64,000 bases of DNA from Bicyclus anynana (Eukaryota; Arthropoda; Insecta; Lepidoptera; Nymphalidae), in NCBI RefSeq assembly GCF_947172395.1, contig NC_069090.1, positions 6,892,291 through 6,956,290 on the forward strand, written 5' to 3'. Below are positions 59,901 through 63,738 of this stretch, piece after piece. Position numbers and translations under genes: made by a program. The first letter of the stretch is position 1. Each line of letters starts with the position of its first letter. The notes beneath the pieces are model-generated. The model ran no database searches and was not told the DNA's origin. It saw nothing but the letters and a program-made list of their open reading frames with translations.

Positions 59901-62580
59901 ATAAAATGTTTTATTTAGCTGATTACAACACAAACATACAATATGAAATAAATAAAAAAAAAACAATGAAAAAAATTAACACATGATTAAAGTAAGACAA
60001 AAGTTTACAAAAGTACTGCACACCTTGGGTAGTGGCTATGCAGAGCTTTGCTCCCTGGCGTGCGGTCTCTTCTTATATCTAGATTACACTTATGTTACAA
60101 TTATTAAATCTACATTACTTACATTCATGTTAATCTATACAGATAATCATTAAGTTTCATCAGCTAAAAAGGTTACTGCCTCAGCATAATGCTGCAGTGT
60201 TTGCAACTGCAGCGCTGATTTTCAGGCGCAACCTTTGGTGGCGTCACGACACGATAGGATAACGGTTGGATACCAATTTGACTAAATTAAATAATATAAT
60301 ACAGTAACTTAAAATATATAACTGGATAGGAAATATAACAAAAATAAATGAAAAGAAAGAAAATCAAAAGGAATAAATTGTAAACAACCATATCCTAATT
60401 TCCATAAAAAACATATACCTACTCTTTAACTTGCAGTAAATGAATTTTTTAGGTACATTTCATTAAAATTTGAAAGCTAAGCATAGCAGTAAGGATAACG
60501 AAACAGTCTCATTATTATGACATACATCCCCATTTTTTTATTGTAGTCACCGGTTTTTTTTTTTTTTTTTTTGTTTCGGCCTTTATTGTGATTTTTTTTG
60601 TTTTTCTAGGAAATATTTTTTTACTGTCTTTTTAAATGCAATGCTGGATTTAAGAGTACGTACCGGGGGAGGAATATCGTTCCATATCTTGCTAGCCGAA
60701 AACTTAAAAGAGCCCCGAAACGCGGCAGTTCTATGTTGCGCCATGGAGATTCGAGGCGCTCCTCCTCTTGCACCGCGTTTATTTTTGTCATGTGCCCATT
60801 GAATCTTGGAACGCAAATAGGTTGGTTTTTCCGTGGTAATTAAAAAAAAACTCCTAAATGGACGACCGGTCGCCGGTCGTCCATTTAGGAGTCAAAAGGT
60901 TAAAGTGTAATCGTATCCGTTACGTGAAACGTAAAAAAATATAAAGTAAACTAAGGGCAATAGGCGAGCACAGTATCATGCTCCGCGCGATAGAGGAACA
61001 TAAAGAATTTTTAAATGGCTCACAACGGTAGATTAAAACCGCATTCCTTGACTGTCGGCTTCTTCAAAGCAGACGCGAAAACAGACAGACAGAAAAATAA
61101 TCGCGGGCAGCGAATAGTTAAAAAAAATCTTATATTTAAATTCACCCTGTTTATATTGGTTACTTGTTTGTGCAGCAAATGGAACAGCGGGTCGCGCAAG
61201 ACGCTGTCCCCGCGCGGCCCGACGGCCGACTCGGACTCGTTCTGCACGCGCACGCTCGACCACCTGCAACACAAGAAGCCCGCCACCGTCGACCCGCCAC
61301 AGCCGAAGGTATGTATCACCCAGTACAGAGTGCCTAGTGACGATTGCGTAAACGTAAACACGTATTTGTAAGGAATTTAAAAATAATAATGTATTTTTTT
61401 GTAAAGGAGAGAGATTTTTGATTTTGTAATAGTTAAAGAAACCAATTGAGAAAAACAAAAAAAAAGACAAAAAGTTTTCTATTGTTACTCCCGTTGAAAT
61501 TAATGTACACTTACTGTTTTTCTTTAATAATCTCTTTGCTTTAGAAATACAAACACATTCTACCTATTCTCAGACCAATTATTGTATAGGACCTGCCTCG
61601 CTAGAAGTTACTTTTCTGTCAAAGTATATGATCAACGATCTAATGCGATTATAAAAACTGTCTCTATAGAATCGATGTTAAATAGTTGTAATCGTGTTCG
61701 TCGGTTAAAAAGCTCCGTAAAAATACTTTCGTGTAATTGAATTGTGTAAAAAACGGGCAAGATATTTACCAAATCTAAATACCAAAAAAAAAAAATTTGT
61801 TCGTGACTTTGACTGCGATACAGGTCCTCCTATAATTGGTCTGAGTACCTATTACGCGTCAAAATTAAAAGGATAAATAATTCATTTTTTTTTCGGATTT
61901 TTAAAATATACATTAAAGTGTAAGTTTATCAACAGGAGCCCGTGCCTCCGCTGTTTCCCCGTTTCCTCACCGGCGCGATACCTCCCCTGCCGCCGAGCCT
62001 CCCGAACGACAGCGAGGCGCCCCCTGTGGTGCCCAGGCGGCCCCCCTCACCGCACACAGGTGAGATCATGATTAGCATCATCGGCTCACTGTTGAGCACA
62101 AACCTCCTCTCAGAATAAGAGGGGTTAAGCCAACAGTCGACCACGCTGGCCCAATGCGCAGAAAATTAAGAAAATTCTCAGGTATCATCATCATCATCAT
62201 ACTAATATAGTCCACCACGCTGGCCCAATGCGGATTGACAGACTTCACACACCTAGAGAATTGAGAAATTTCTCAGGTATGCAGGTTTCCTCACGATGTT
62301 TTTCCTTCACCGTTTGAGACGTGATATTTAATTTTTTAAAATGCACAAAATTGAAAAGTTGGAGGTGCATTCCCCGGGCCGGATTCGAACTTACGTCCTC
62401 CGAATTGAAGGCAAAGGTCATATCAACTGGGCCAACACGGCTCACAGTTATAACATTTACAGGATTTACATCGGGTTTGTGATCTAAATTTCACATTTTT
62501 TTCCAGCGATAAGCGAAGTACCTCCCGAGCCGCCTGACAGACCTTTGCAGAGTCCGAAGCACCACGATTTGTTCAAGTAA
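17808..62580 (+). CDS. Sos: Son of sevenless, Ras guanine-nucleotide exchange factor (31-exon model)
   Basis: Exons: 17808-17903, 19964-20083, 21492-21626, 22580-22756, 24351-24572, 25402-25531, 26855-26958, 28512-28679, 29442-29506, 29727-29857, 30487-30587, 31040-31145, 32586-32727, 33696-33825, 45237-45417, 47200-47311, 47848-48004, 48256-48513, 50411-50608, 51725-51820, 52484-52666, 53743-53905, 54642-54763, 55537-55656, 56679-56796, 57295-57366, 58926-59082, 59524-59580, 61176-61308, 61936-62059, 62507-62580. The joined frame codes about 1,383 residues: histone folds (1-185), DH (about 209-390), PH (about 440-555), REM (about 600-755), CDC25 (about 880-1100), then a proline-rich tail. 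Family hallmarks include WRGLF-PSLKK, CCNEF, LTTYR, LTLHPLELARQLTLLEF and [10 protein letters not shown]. Known role: Drk/Grb2 recruits Sos to activated receptors, where it loads GTP on Ras; DH-PH adds membrane and Rac control. By memory the fly protein is about 1,600 residues and the human one about 1,330. One intron uses a GC donor, one linker exon is repetitive, and the stop overlaps a possible splice donor. Confidence 0.95.
18676..18951 (+). mobile_element. SINE family 2, + copy in Sos intron 1
   Basis: GTGATAGCCCAGTGG head, GGTTTGAATCC, end TGGGTTGATAACGACG. It interrupts another repeat whose halves lie at 18486-18655 and 18960-19045. Confidence 0.87.
19671..19812 (+). mobile_element. 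SINE family 3 (tRNA-derived), copy 1
   Basis: GCCTCAATAGCTTAATGGGT head, GGTTCGATCC box B, TTGGTCTATTAT body, ending ATATGGCAAATATTCTT. Confidence 0.72.
19964..20083 (+). CDS. Sos: Sos exon 2, histone fold
   Basis: Residues 33-72, phase 0 to 0, acceptor acacacag, donor CAG|gttatt. Contains LCLRLLTMLC, matching the LCLRLL-ML core of the Sos histone domain. Confidence 0.9.
20845..21045 (+). mobile_element. SINE family 1, decayed copy
   Basis: Diverged head (GTGCTGTGGTTGGTAAACAG), GTTTGATCCTC box B and body blocks (CTAGTTACACCCTACCAGCA). An older copy than the others. Confidence 0.65.
21492..21626 (+). CDS. Sos: Sos exon 3, histone fold
   Basis: Residues 73-117, phase 0 to 0. Begins DVEQRVAQTFPKPFDQW and ends with LDKIHQYIQK, both in Sos register. 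Acceptor gctaacag, donor AAG|gtataa. It lies in a different frame from most surrounding open frames and is short, so simple ORF lists miss it. Confidence 0.9.
21667..21850 (+). mobile_element. SINE family 3, copy 2, just after Sos exon 3
   Basis: GCCTCAATAGCTCACTGCCT head, GTGGTTCGATGC, CTATTGTCGTACCCACTCCT and the same ATATGGCAAATATTCTTGG end. Confidence 0.78.
22580..22756 (+). CDS. Sos: Sos exon 4, second histone fold
   Basis: Residues 118-176, phase 0 to 0. EVLQYKIDMSVTLHIVAILE and DIKTAMCADK match the second Sos histone fold. Acceptor ttgttttag, donor AAG|gttagt. Confidence 0.92.
23542..23876 (-). mobile_element. SINE family 1, - copy in Sos intron 4
   Basis: Full-length minus copy. With the plus copy at 24004-24333 it forms an inverted pair separated by about 127 bases. 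Confidence 0.88.
24004..24333 (+). mobile_element. SINE family 1, + copy abutting Sos exon 5
   Basis: Full-length: GACGGCCTCCGTGGCGCAGT head, box B GGTTCGATCCC, A-rich tail ending 17 bases before exon 5. Its GGGCTAACTTG places a CTAAC motif (24304-24308) 43 bases before the acceptor AG, a possible branch point. Confidence 0.9.
24351..24572 (+). CDS. Sos: Sos exon 5, histone-DH linker and start of DH domain
   Basis: Residues 177-250, phase 0 to 0. A variable, basic linker (RRGRRGS) precedes the DH start SYSEIVRDLIADERSFLRDL. Acceptor tttatttcag; the A-rich tail of a SINE ends only about 17 bases upstream of the exon. Donor AGG|gtaaga. Confidence 0.93.
24702..25143. mobile_element. TA-flanked inverted-repeat MITE
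   Basis: 442 bp beginning CAGGGTGCTCGGGAGTATTT and ending CTCTCGAGCGACCTG, flanked by TA on both sides as in Tc1/mariner-type elements. No coding capacity. A related copy starts at 47414 and a fragment at about 8499. Confidence 0.8.
25402..25531 (+). CDS. Sos: Sos exon 6, DH domain
   Basis: Residues 251-293 plus one base of 294, phase 0 to 1. Contains NIVDIYELTVMLLGNLEDAM and VGSCFE, conserved DH helices. Acceptor gtttttag, donor G|gtaaat. Confidence 0.92.
26430..26800 (+). pseudogene. Dispersed coding-like repeat, intact example
   Basis: Frame reads NGYVVSLYAVEVGARRLPAK, SLYNLLKDHGLSRSAASSIL and SYQIWLGREN, then AATTCCTTAACCCTACATCC. Related copies at 21128-21350, 33395-33600, 52100-52310, 56085-56405 (minus) and diverged at 57650-57935. 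I think this is the end of a non-LTR polyprotein, but I am not sure of the family. Confidence 0.6.
26855..26958 (+). CDS. Sos: Sos exon 7, DH domain
   Basis: Residues 294-328, phase 1 to 0. ELAEVEEFRAYVRYANIITQ aligns with the Sos DH segment. Acceptor aatttcag, donor GTG|gtgagt. Confidence 0.92.
27112..27484 (+). repeat. Tandem repeat, about 2.5 copies of 139 bp, after Sos exon 7
   Basis: ACTCCATCC starts at 27261 and CTCCATCC at 27401; each unit has GGCTATCATACTATTA and ATCCAGTGGTGAGTAAAAC. The last block resembles the exon 7 donor (GATCCGGTGGTGAGT). Confidence 0.8.
27510..27873 (+). pseudogene. Non-LTR polymerase C-terminal remnant in Sos intron 7
   Basis: Open frame with KLAGHVSRLKDNRWTLTV, GKRRVGRPQKRWTDDIAQVA and GRDRGEWKLLEDAHTQ: a LINE polyprotein C-terminus, same family type as 16743-16955. 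Confidence 0.8.
28423..28495 (+). mobile_element. SINE family 2, 3' end abutting Sos exon 8
   Basis: GTCTAACCCCTCTTATTCTG through GAATATGGGTTATTAATGAT. It stops about 16 bases before the exon 8 start. Confidence 0.8.
28512..28679 (+). CDS. Sos: Sos exon 8, DH domain, followed by a GC-type donor
   Basis: Residues 329-384, phase 0 to 0. Contains TAGHGFRLAVKYCLPRLLLT, the most conserved DH helix. After CAG at 28677-28679 the intron begins GCGAGT, not GT. A GT site 4 bases on would give the wrong phase for exons 9 and 10. A SINE end lies about 15 bases before the acceptor. Confidence 0.9.
28770..29005 (+). repeat. Dispersed repeat after Sos exon 8
   Basis: GCGCCATCTATGAGCCTCAG, GGTTCTTCAAGTGTACAAAA and TTAAGAACGCCATC recur inverted at 34300-34526 and 34783-34850. 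No coding content or clear ends. Confidence 0.7.
29442..29506 (+). CDS. Sos: Sos exon 9, DH-PH linker
   Basis: 65 bases, phase 0 to 2, from VECNLHPIEKLLTKAMGNG to a CT carried into exon 10. Conservation is weak, but phase fits both neighbours. Acceptor atttacag, donor gtgagt. Confidence 0.8.
29727..29857 (+). CDS. Sos: Sos exon 10, DH-PH linker and start of PH
   Basis: Phase 2 to 1. RRQLATEKITDLSKNVDNW then PQCCNEFIR, the conserved entry to the Sos PH domain. Acceptor cattacag, donor G|gttagt. Confidence 0.92.
30487..30587 (+). CDS. Sos: Sos exon 11, PH domain
   Basis: Residues 450-483, phase 1 to 0. DTLSKLGPGKRVAERRAFLF then DGLLLLCK: PH strands 1-3 with the basic lipid-binding residues retained. 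Acceptor tttacag, donor TTG|gtatgt. Confidence 0.94.
31040..31145 (+). CDS. Sos: Sos exon 12, PH domain, tandem acceptor
   Basis: Phase 0 to 1. LKLKEKLHIRKLEIVDRPDG matches the middle of the Sos PH domain. The acceptor is a tandem ACAGCAG, so the exon can start at 31037 (one extra Gln) or 31040 without a frame change. Donor G|gtaggt. Confidence 0.9.
32586..32727 (+). CDS. Sos: Sos exon 13, end of PH domain
   Basis: Phase 1 to 2. GRNLIELCPRVGPSVILSAS and the PH C-terminal helix with W at WMCDLVMLNTKPMLDR. Acceptor ccaccag, donor AG|gtacac. Confidence 0.93.
33696..33825 (+). CDS. Sos: Sos exon 14, PH-REM linker and start of REM
   Basis: Phase 2 to 0, residues 566-609. YRFAEPDSVDNIVLEERPGS matches the Sos segment before REM. 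Acceptor tgtttcag, donor AAG|gtaagt. The following intron is 11.4 kb. Confidence 0.94.
34527..34782. mobile_element. Insertion with 12-bp target duplication
   Basis: About 256 bp of unrelated sequence splits another repeat; AAGAACCTATTG occurs on both sides (34515-34526 and 34783-34794). The repeat resumes at CGATGCCGTTTTGCCTG. Class unknown; duplication length suits a non-LTR or SINE-like element. Confidence 0.7.
34896..34981 (+). pseudogene. Decayed partial copy of Sos exon 15
   Basis: 34896-34935 matches exon 15 bases 45243-45282 at 33 of 40 by hand alignment (CTGAAGCTGGTGGA is exact). 34938-34950 matches the CTCACCA region. 34951-34981 matches GTCGTT...TGTTGGAG at 26 of 31. Two deletions remove about 27 and 7 bases. 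Its frame reads LLKLVDSLTF then FLTSRYV and meets a stop. No usable acceptor is visible. Confidence 0.75.
34995..35165. mobile_element. Foldback element copy near the exon-15 ghost
   Basis: Arms CATACTGTTACTATCGCGTT and its inverse around GTGCCACTAGATGGCGCTG. Same family as 42621-42808. Confidence 0.7.
36905..37650 (+). repeat. Tandem array, about 3.2 copies of a 230-bp unit
   Basis: Units restart at about 36905, 37131, 37361 and 37591, each with TTTGTTTATTTACTCAGTTT, AAAATGGATAAAAGGCA, GTGACGATCGCGTTAACGTA and CAGCGCCATCTAGTGGCAC. Units are very similar, suggesting recent expansion or conversion. Confidence 0.88.
37830..38760 (+). pseudogene. BEL/Pao-type LTR retrotransposon gag remnant
   Basis: Broken frames give FDDLQNEIEVLSPDN, LTYKLDRATLTKWE and PTLEQFFKFFDKS, matching the typical order of BEL/Pao gag. 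Frameshifts, stops and a SINE insertion (38174-38501) make it non-functional. Confidence 0.65.
38174..38501 (-). mobile_element. SINE family 1, inserted in fossil BEL/Pao gag
   Basis: Full-length minus copy lying between two gag-like blocks of the BEL/Pao remnant, so it is younger than that element. Confidence 0.88.
39929..40501. mobile_element. Long-TIR transposon nested in the BEL/Pao remnant
   Basis: 573 bp with inverted ends ACTACAAGCCCTTGAAC / GTTCAAGGGCTTGTAGT; the inverted arms extend about 140 bases. A solo arm of the same family lies at 59702-59862. Confidence 0.8.
40520..41720 (+). pseudogene. BEL/Pao-type zinc-knuckle and protease remnant
   Basis: KLCVNCLCQGHRTDKC (40583-40630) is a C-X2-C-X4-H-X4-C knuckle followed by a second Cys motif and TLLHPP. 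Further on, LSTAIIEVTNPLN (about 41140), LADPKHIKTLPIVV (41480) and IFWDIL...HLGWIMSGSI (41530-41640) resemble the retropepsin and its C-terminal side. Frames shift several times. No LTRs were found. Confidence 0.7.
42621..42808. mobile_element. Foldback element with GTGCCTAGTG ends
   Basis: 188 bp palindromic element, GTGCCTAGTG...CACTAGGCAC, with CATACTGTGACGATCGCG and its complement inside. Same sequence family as the units of the 36905 array and partial copies at 32038-32180 and 34995-35165. Confidence 0.78.
44592..45209 (-). mobile_element. SINE family 2, - copy split by hAT MITE, abutting Sos exon 15
   Basis: SINE halves 44592-44709 and 45022-45209 flank MITE copy B. The head end (GGTCATATCCACT) stops 28 bases before exon 15. 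Confidence 0.88.
44710..45021 (+). mobile_element. hAT-type MITE, copy B, nested in a SINE
   Basis: 312 bp, same family as copy A, flanked by TCACACAC on both sides (44702-44709 and 45022-45029). It splits a minus-strand SINE whose two halves resume exactly across the duplication, so it arrived after the SINE. It lies 215 bases before Sos exon 15. Confidence 0.93.
45237..45417 (+). CDS. Sos: Sos exon 15, REM (RasGEF N) domain
   Basis: Residues 610-669, phase 0 to 1, GC-rich. GATLLKLVERLTYHVHADLN then FLTTYRSFCTP and LLIERFDIPEP are REM hallmarks. The acceptor is 28 bases after a SINE fragment. Donor G|gtgagt. A decayed partial copy lies at 34896-34981. Confidence 0.95.
45460..45601. mobile_element. 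CTATAGCTTGG inverted-repeat element, copy 2
   Basis: 142 bp, ends CTATAGCTTGGCAAATTCG and ...GGCCAAGCTATAG. It starts 42 bases after the end of Sos exon 15. Confidence 0.8.
45671..45998 (-). mobile_element. SINE family 1, - copy in Sos intron 15
   Basis: Full-length minus copy, T-run to GACGGCCTCCGTGGCGCAGT head. Confidence 0.9.
46005..46125 (+). pseudogene. Possible non-LTR polymerase fragment
   Basis: VWYGHVMWTDESHINRRIEE resembles the WYGHV-R-DE segment of LINE polyproteins; then low-complexity GAGA sequence. Confidence 0.5.
47002..47160. mobile_element. CTATAGCTTGG inverted-repeat element, copy 3
   Basis: 159 bp, ends TTATAGCTTGGCAACTTCG and ...TTTGCCAAGCTATAG, with the same CCCTCCC/GGGAG centre. 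It ends 39 bases before Sos exon 16. Confidence 0.8.
47200..47311 (+). CDS. Sos: Sos exon 16, REM domain
   Basis: Phase 1 to 2. A variable acidic stretch, then the conserved REDWKRYRKEFQQPVKFR. Acceptor attttgtag, donor CG|gtaggt. An inverted-repeat element ends 39 bases upstream. Confidence 0.93.
47414..47768. mobile_element. TA-type MITE, second copy
   Basis: Starts CAGGTTGCTCGGGAATATTT after TA and ends ATGGGAAATACTCCC; the outermost right end is missing. Middle segments match the 24702-25143 and 8499-8790 copies. It fills most of Sos intron 16. Confidence 0.75.
47848..48004 (+). CDS. Sos: Sos exon 17, end of REM domain
   Basis: Residues 707-759, phase 2 to 0. VINVLRHWVDQHFYDFERDP and KPMKKWVQSVYKTVLKK match the REM helices and the helical linker. 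Acceptor tgttacag, donor AAG|gtatgt. Confidence 0.95.
48256..48513 (+). CDS. Sos: Sos exon 18, repetitive REM-CDC25 linker exon
   Basis: 86 codons, phase 0 to 0, so it could be skipped without frame loss. After TGVVI it codes 16 tetrapeptides of the form (P/Q)-G-(N/S/I)-(G/V/I), then DTDSIASGFSTTSTE. Acceptor ttctgcag is strong; donor GAG|gtgcga is moderate. I know of no such insert in Sos proteins. Placement rests on the open frame, matching phase and position between exons 17 and 19, not on homology, so it may be alternative. Confidence 0.65.
48271..48462 (+). repeat. Coding 12-bp minisatellite, 16 units
   Basis: Sixteen consecutive 12-base units of the type CCAGGCAACGTT or CAAGGCAACGGC fill 192 bases of Sos exon 18. 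Because 12 is divisible by three, gain or loss of units would keep the frame. Early units are CAA-rich (QGNG), middle ones CCA-rich (PGNV, PGII). The minus strand is also open here, a by-product of the periodicity. Confidence 0.9.
49115..49615 (+). pseudogene. Non-LTR polymerase C-terminal remnant split by a hAT MITE
   Basis: Blocks CGACCCCCCATTAGGTGG, CGCAGGGATTCGCTGGATGC and AGGCATATGTCTTGCAGT match 2400-2575; the element resumes after MITE copy C with CTTGCAGTGGATGTCCATCG. Confidence 0.75.
49265..49575 (+). mobile_element. hAT-type MITE, copy C, nested in a non-LTR remnant
   Basis: 311 bp with CTCAGACC...GGTCTGAG ends and target duplication CTTGCAGT (49257-49264 and 49576-49583). The host sequence is the 3' end of a non-LTR retrotransposon remnant. 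Confidence 0.93.
50411..50608 (+). CDS. Sos: Sos exon 19, linker and start of CDC25 domain
   Basis: Residues 846-911, phase 0 to 0. A Ser/Gly linker (VSGSQSGSTKAKSG), then DPDKYGWHP and LTLHPLELARQLTLLEF, the opening of the RasGEF domain. Acceptor cttcacag, donor CAA|gtgagt. GC-rich compared with the flanks. Confidence 0.93.
51725..51820 (+). CDS. Sos: Sos exon 20, CDC25 domain
   Basis: Residues 912-943, phase 0 to 0. VKPSELVGAVWTKKDKE and NLLRIIKHTTN are RasGEF signature segments. Acceptor attacag, donor AAT|gtaagt. Too short to stand out in an ORF scan. Confidence 0.94.
52484..52666 (+). CDS. Sos: Sos exon 21, CDC25 domain
   Basis: Residues 944-1004, phase 0 to 0. TRWMEKWIVESENLDERVAV, LNNFNGVLAVVAACGSASVH and RLRHTF form the catalytic core around the NNFN motif. 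Acceptor cttttcag, donor CAG|gtatgt. Confidence 0.95.
52735..52895 (-). mobile_element. Degenerate hAT-MITE relative lacking its ends
   Basis: Internal sequence (ATCTAACGCG, CGTCGTGTAAAGAGCTCC, AAAAACGGCCAATAACTTG) resembles the centre of the five MITE copies, but neither terminal repeat is present. Lies just past Sos exon 21. Confidence 0.6.
53743..53905 (+). CDS. Sos: Sos exon 22, CDC25 domain with catalytic hairpin
   Basis: Phase 0 to 1. YQEKLRSINPPCVPFFGMYL then TNILHIEEGN: the helical-hairpin region that opens the Ras nucleotide site. Acceptor ctctttcag, donor G|gtaagt. Confidence 0.95.
53968..54296 (+). mobile_element. SINE family 1, + copy in Sos intron 22
   Basis: Full-length plus copy starting 63 bases after Sos exon 22. 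Immediately followed by a partial minus copy (54297-54477) interrupted by unrelated sequence, giving a tail-to-tail pair. Confidence 0.88.
54297..54477 (-). mobile_element. SINE family 1, interrupted partial - copy
   Basis: Body segments at 54297-54340 and 54397-54477 flank about 56 unrelated bases that contain an ATCT repeat. The head is missing. Confidence 0.75.
54642..54763 (+). CDS. Sos: Sos exon 23, CDC25 domain
   Basis: Residues 1059-1099, phase 1 to 0. [20 protein letters not shown] and QNQPYCL are nearly invariant in Sos. Acceptor cttgcag, donor AGA|gtaagt. Confidence 0.95.
55172..55406. mobile_element. Inverted-repeat element with GATGAGTACTGTTTACC-like ends
   Basis: Ends TGATGAGTACTGTTTACCAA and TTAGTAAATAGACTCATCA are imperfect inverted repeats around AT-rich sequence. 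Related copies at 14825-15075, 18486-19045 (split by a SINE) and 59631-59695 (partial). Confidence 0.65.
55537..55656 (+). CDS. Sos: Sos exon 24, end of CDC25 domain
   Basis: Residues 1100-1139, phase 0 to 0. AFLETLDPFPDMNDNQVTNY then LYDKSLEIEPR, the last RasGEF helix. Acceptor gtcctcag, donor GTG|gtgaga. Confidence 0.94.
56085..56405 (-). pseudogene. Dispersed coding-like repeat, - copy
   Basis: Same family as 26430-26800 in minus orientation, from CGTGGCAGAGAGAAAAACTC to the TTGTACGCCGTAGAAGT segment. Confidence 0.6.
56679..56796 (+). CDS. Sos: Sos exon 25, start of C-terminal tail
   Basis: Phase 0 to 1. PRKYPDLSLKPVKVSRRLHE continues the post-CDC25 segment that starts PR(K)-P in other Sos proteins, then a Ser-rich stretch. 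Acceptor gttttag, donor A|gtgagt. Confidence 0.9.
56832..56972 (-). mobile_element. SINE family 2, partial - copy of inverted pair
   Basis: Head half in minus orientation; head-to-head with the plus copy that starts at 56977. Together they form a near-perfect snapback centred at about 56974. Confidence 0.85.
56977..57275 (+). mobile_element. SINE family 2, + copy abutting Sos exon 26
   Basis: CAGCCGTGATAGCCCAGTGG head to the GATGATGATGAT end, stopping 20 bases before exon 26. Confidence 0.88.
57295..57366 (+). CDS. Sos: Sos exon 26, C-terminal tail
   Basis: 24 codons, phase 1 to 1: SVAQLSPTSGWDGASVASLN. No recognised motif. Kept because of acceptor catcacag, donor G|gtaatt, correct phase and GC-rich content. 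A SINE end lies about 20 bases upstream. Confidence 0.78.
58106..58280. repeat. Foldback element in Sos intron 26
   Basis: CAGTGGCGCTAACATGCGAC (58106-) and its inverse GCATGTTAGCGCCACTG (-58280) bracket about 130 bases; arms of 23 bases with one mismatch. Confidence 0.8.
58458..58495. repeat. Perfect 38-base palindrome
   Basis: ACACTGTCTATATACAATA is followed directly by its exact reverse complement, with no loop. Within Sos intron 26. Confidence 0.92.
58926..59082 (+). CDS. Sos: Sos exon 27, C-terminal tail
   Basis: Phase 1 to 2. Ser/Leu-rich sequence with the near-repeat LGQLSQLSQLSLFEQGWKLF. Acceptor tacgcag, donor AG|gtaaca. No domain recognised. Confidence 0.82.
59524..59580 (+). CDS. 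Sos: Sos exon 28, C-terminal tail microexon
   Basis: 57 bases, phase 2 to 2, hydrophilic: HSGSTKDEPPSPRDNHSP. Acceptor cttctcacag, donor AG|gttagt. It has the same phase at both ends, so it could be skipped. Confidence 0.75.
59702..59862. mobile_element. Solo arm of the long-TIR transposon
   Basis: Matches the right arm of 39929-40501 from GGCGTACTCACC-type sequence through GTTCAAGGGCTT. No partner arm nearby. Confidence 0.7.
60583..60816 (-). pseudogene. Non-LTR reverse-transcriptase C-terminal remnant (-)
   Basis: Open minus frame with AFRGSFKFSASKIWNDIPPP and LKSSIAFKKTVKKYFLE, a typical C-terminal motif (F---A-K-WN-IP). The T-run at 60557-60571 is its tail. Inside Sos intron 28. Confidence 0.72.
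61176..61308 (+). CDS. Sos: Sos exon 29, C-terminal tail
   Basis: Residues 1274-1318, phase 2 to 0, very GC-rich. Contains SRKTLSPRGPTADSDSF and KKPATVDPPQPK. Acceptor ttgtgcag, donor AAG|gtatgt. Confidence 0.85.
61569..61845 (-). mobile_element. hAT-type MITE, copy D
   Basis: 277 bp, inverted relative to copy A, flanked by TACCTATT (61561-61568 and 61846-61853). Shorter than its relatives because of an internal deletion. It ends 90 bases before Sos exon 30. Confidence 0.9.
61936..62059 (+). CDS. Sos: Sos exon 30, proline-rich SH3-binding segment
   Basis: Phase 0 to 1. EPVPPLFPRF, IPPLPPSLP and APPVVPRRPPSPHT; PVVPRR is a class II PxxPxR motif of the type bound by Drk/Grb2 SH3 domains. Acceptor tcaacag, donor G|gtgaga, with a SINE starting a few bases into the intron. 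Confidence 0.9.
62064..62444 (-). mobile_element. SINE family 2, - copy with internal duplication, abutting Sos exon 30 donor
   Basis: Begins a few bases after the exon 30 donor (62060). The block CCACGCTGGCCCAATGCG occurs twice (62140 and 62216) around an ATC run, so two copies are fused or one is duplicated. Confidence 0.83.
62507..62580 (+). CDS. Sos: Sos exon 31, proline-rich segment and predicted stop
   Basis: Phase 1. ISEVPPEPPDRPLQSPKHHD then LFK and TAA at 62578-62580. PEPPDR is a second PxxPxR motif. The stop sits inside CAAGTAAGAG, which also reads as a donor (CAA|gtaaga), so the gene may continue beyond this point or beyond the window. AATAAA occurs at 62899. Confidence 0.7.
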
Positions 62581-62589
62581 GAGTTATAT

Positions 62590-62795
62590 TTTATACTAGC
62601 TGATGCCGCGCGGTTTCACCCGCGTGGTTCCAGTTCCCGTAGGAATACAGGGATAATATAGCCTATAGCCTTCCTCGATAAATGGGCTATCTAACACTGA
62701 AAGAATTTTTCAAATCGGACCAGTAGTTCCAGAGATTAGCGCGTTCAATCAAACAAACAAACAAACTCTTCAGCTTTATAATATTAGTATAGACT
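62590..62795 (-). repeat. Dispersed repeat ending near TATAATATTAGTATAGA
   Basis: Contains GCGCGGTTTCACCCGCGTGG and CAAATCGGACCAGTAGTTCC; complementary to copies at 6297-6500 and 43727-43920, partial at 58555-58655. Common style of lepidopteran interspersed repeat; class unknown. Confidence 0.65.
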
Positions 62796-63428
62796 AATGC
62801 TAATGATTATATAAATGATAAAAAAGCTTGGTTTTAAACTGTACGACTGTGTGCTTAATTTTAATTAAGTTTGTAAAATACTGGTAAACAAAAAAAAAAA
62901 TAAACCTTGGCTGAATTTGTTGTGGGCTCTTCTCGGACCAGGGCGCGTTTGGAACCCTAGTAACTTTAATTTTAAGTTTTCGATTACCATCATTGGATTA
63001 AATTAAGTTAAGTACATAATCCTGACATTTCAAAAGTGCTTGTAAACTAAGCCTAATTTAAATAAATGAATTTTGAATTTGAATTACTAGCCGACGTCCT
63101 GCGGTTTCACCCGCGTAGTTCCCGTTGCTGTCAAAATAAGGGGATAAAATATAGCCTATTACACTCACAAACAATGTGGCTTTTAGTATTAAAATTATTT
63201 TTTAAATCGGTTCAGTAGATCCAGAGTTAACTAACTAAATCTTACAAACTCTACCTCTTTATAATATTAGTAGACTCTATTTATTGAATTGGATCTGGAG
63301 ACCAATAAATAATGAGATGGGCAAATATATGAACTTTATTTATTTAATTAACTTTAGAACAAACATATTATACGGCAGCCTATCTAAAATATTAAATAAA
63401 ATATGTTCAGGAGTTGATAACTATTATC

Positions 63429-63738
63429 CTCAGACCAATTATTGTATAGTACCTGCCTCGCTAGACGTTACTTTTCTGTCAAAGTATGTGATCAACGATT
63501 TAATGCGATTGTAAAAACTGTCTCTATAGAATCGATGTTAGATAGTTGTAATCGTGTTCGTCGATTAAAGAGCTCCGTAAAAATGTTTTTGTGTAGTTGA
63601 ATGGTGTAAAAAACGGGCAAAAACTTCTAGTTTAGTATAAGATATATACTAAATCTAAGCTCGTTTTACTCAGAAAATGACAGACAATTTTGCTCGTGAC
63701 TATGAGTGTGATACAAGTCCTTCTACAATTGGTCTGAG
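63429..63738 (-). mobile_element. hAT-type MITE, copy E
   Basis: 310 bp, same orientation as copy D, flanked by CTATTATC (63421-63428 and 63739-63746). Downstream of the last predicted Sos exon. Confidence 0.92.

Noticed and set aside
60583..60816. A minus-strand host gene inside Sos intron 28
   Set aside because: The frame matches a generic non-LTR C-terminal motif and is followed by a tail of A residues on the minus strand.
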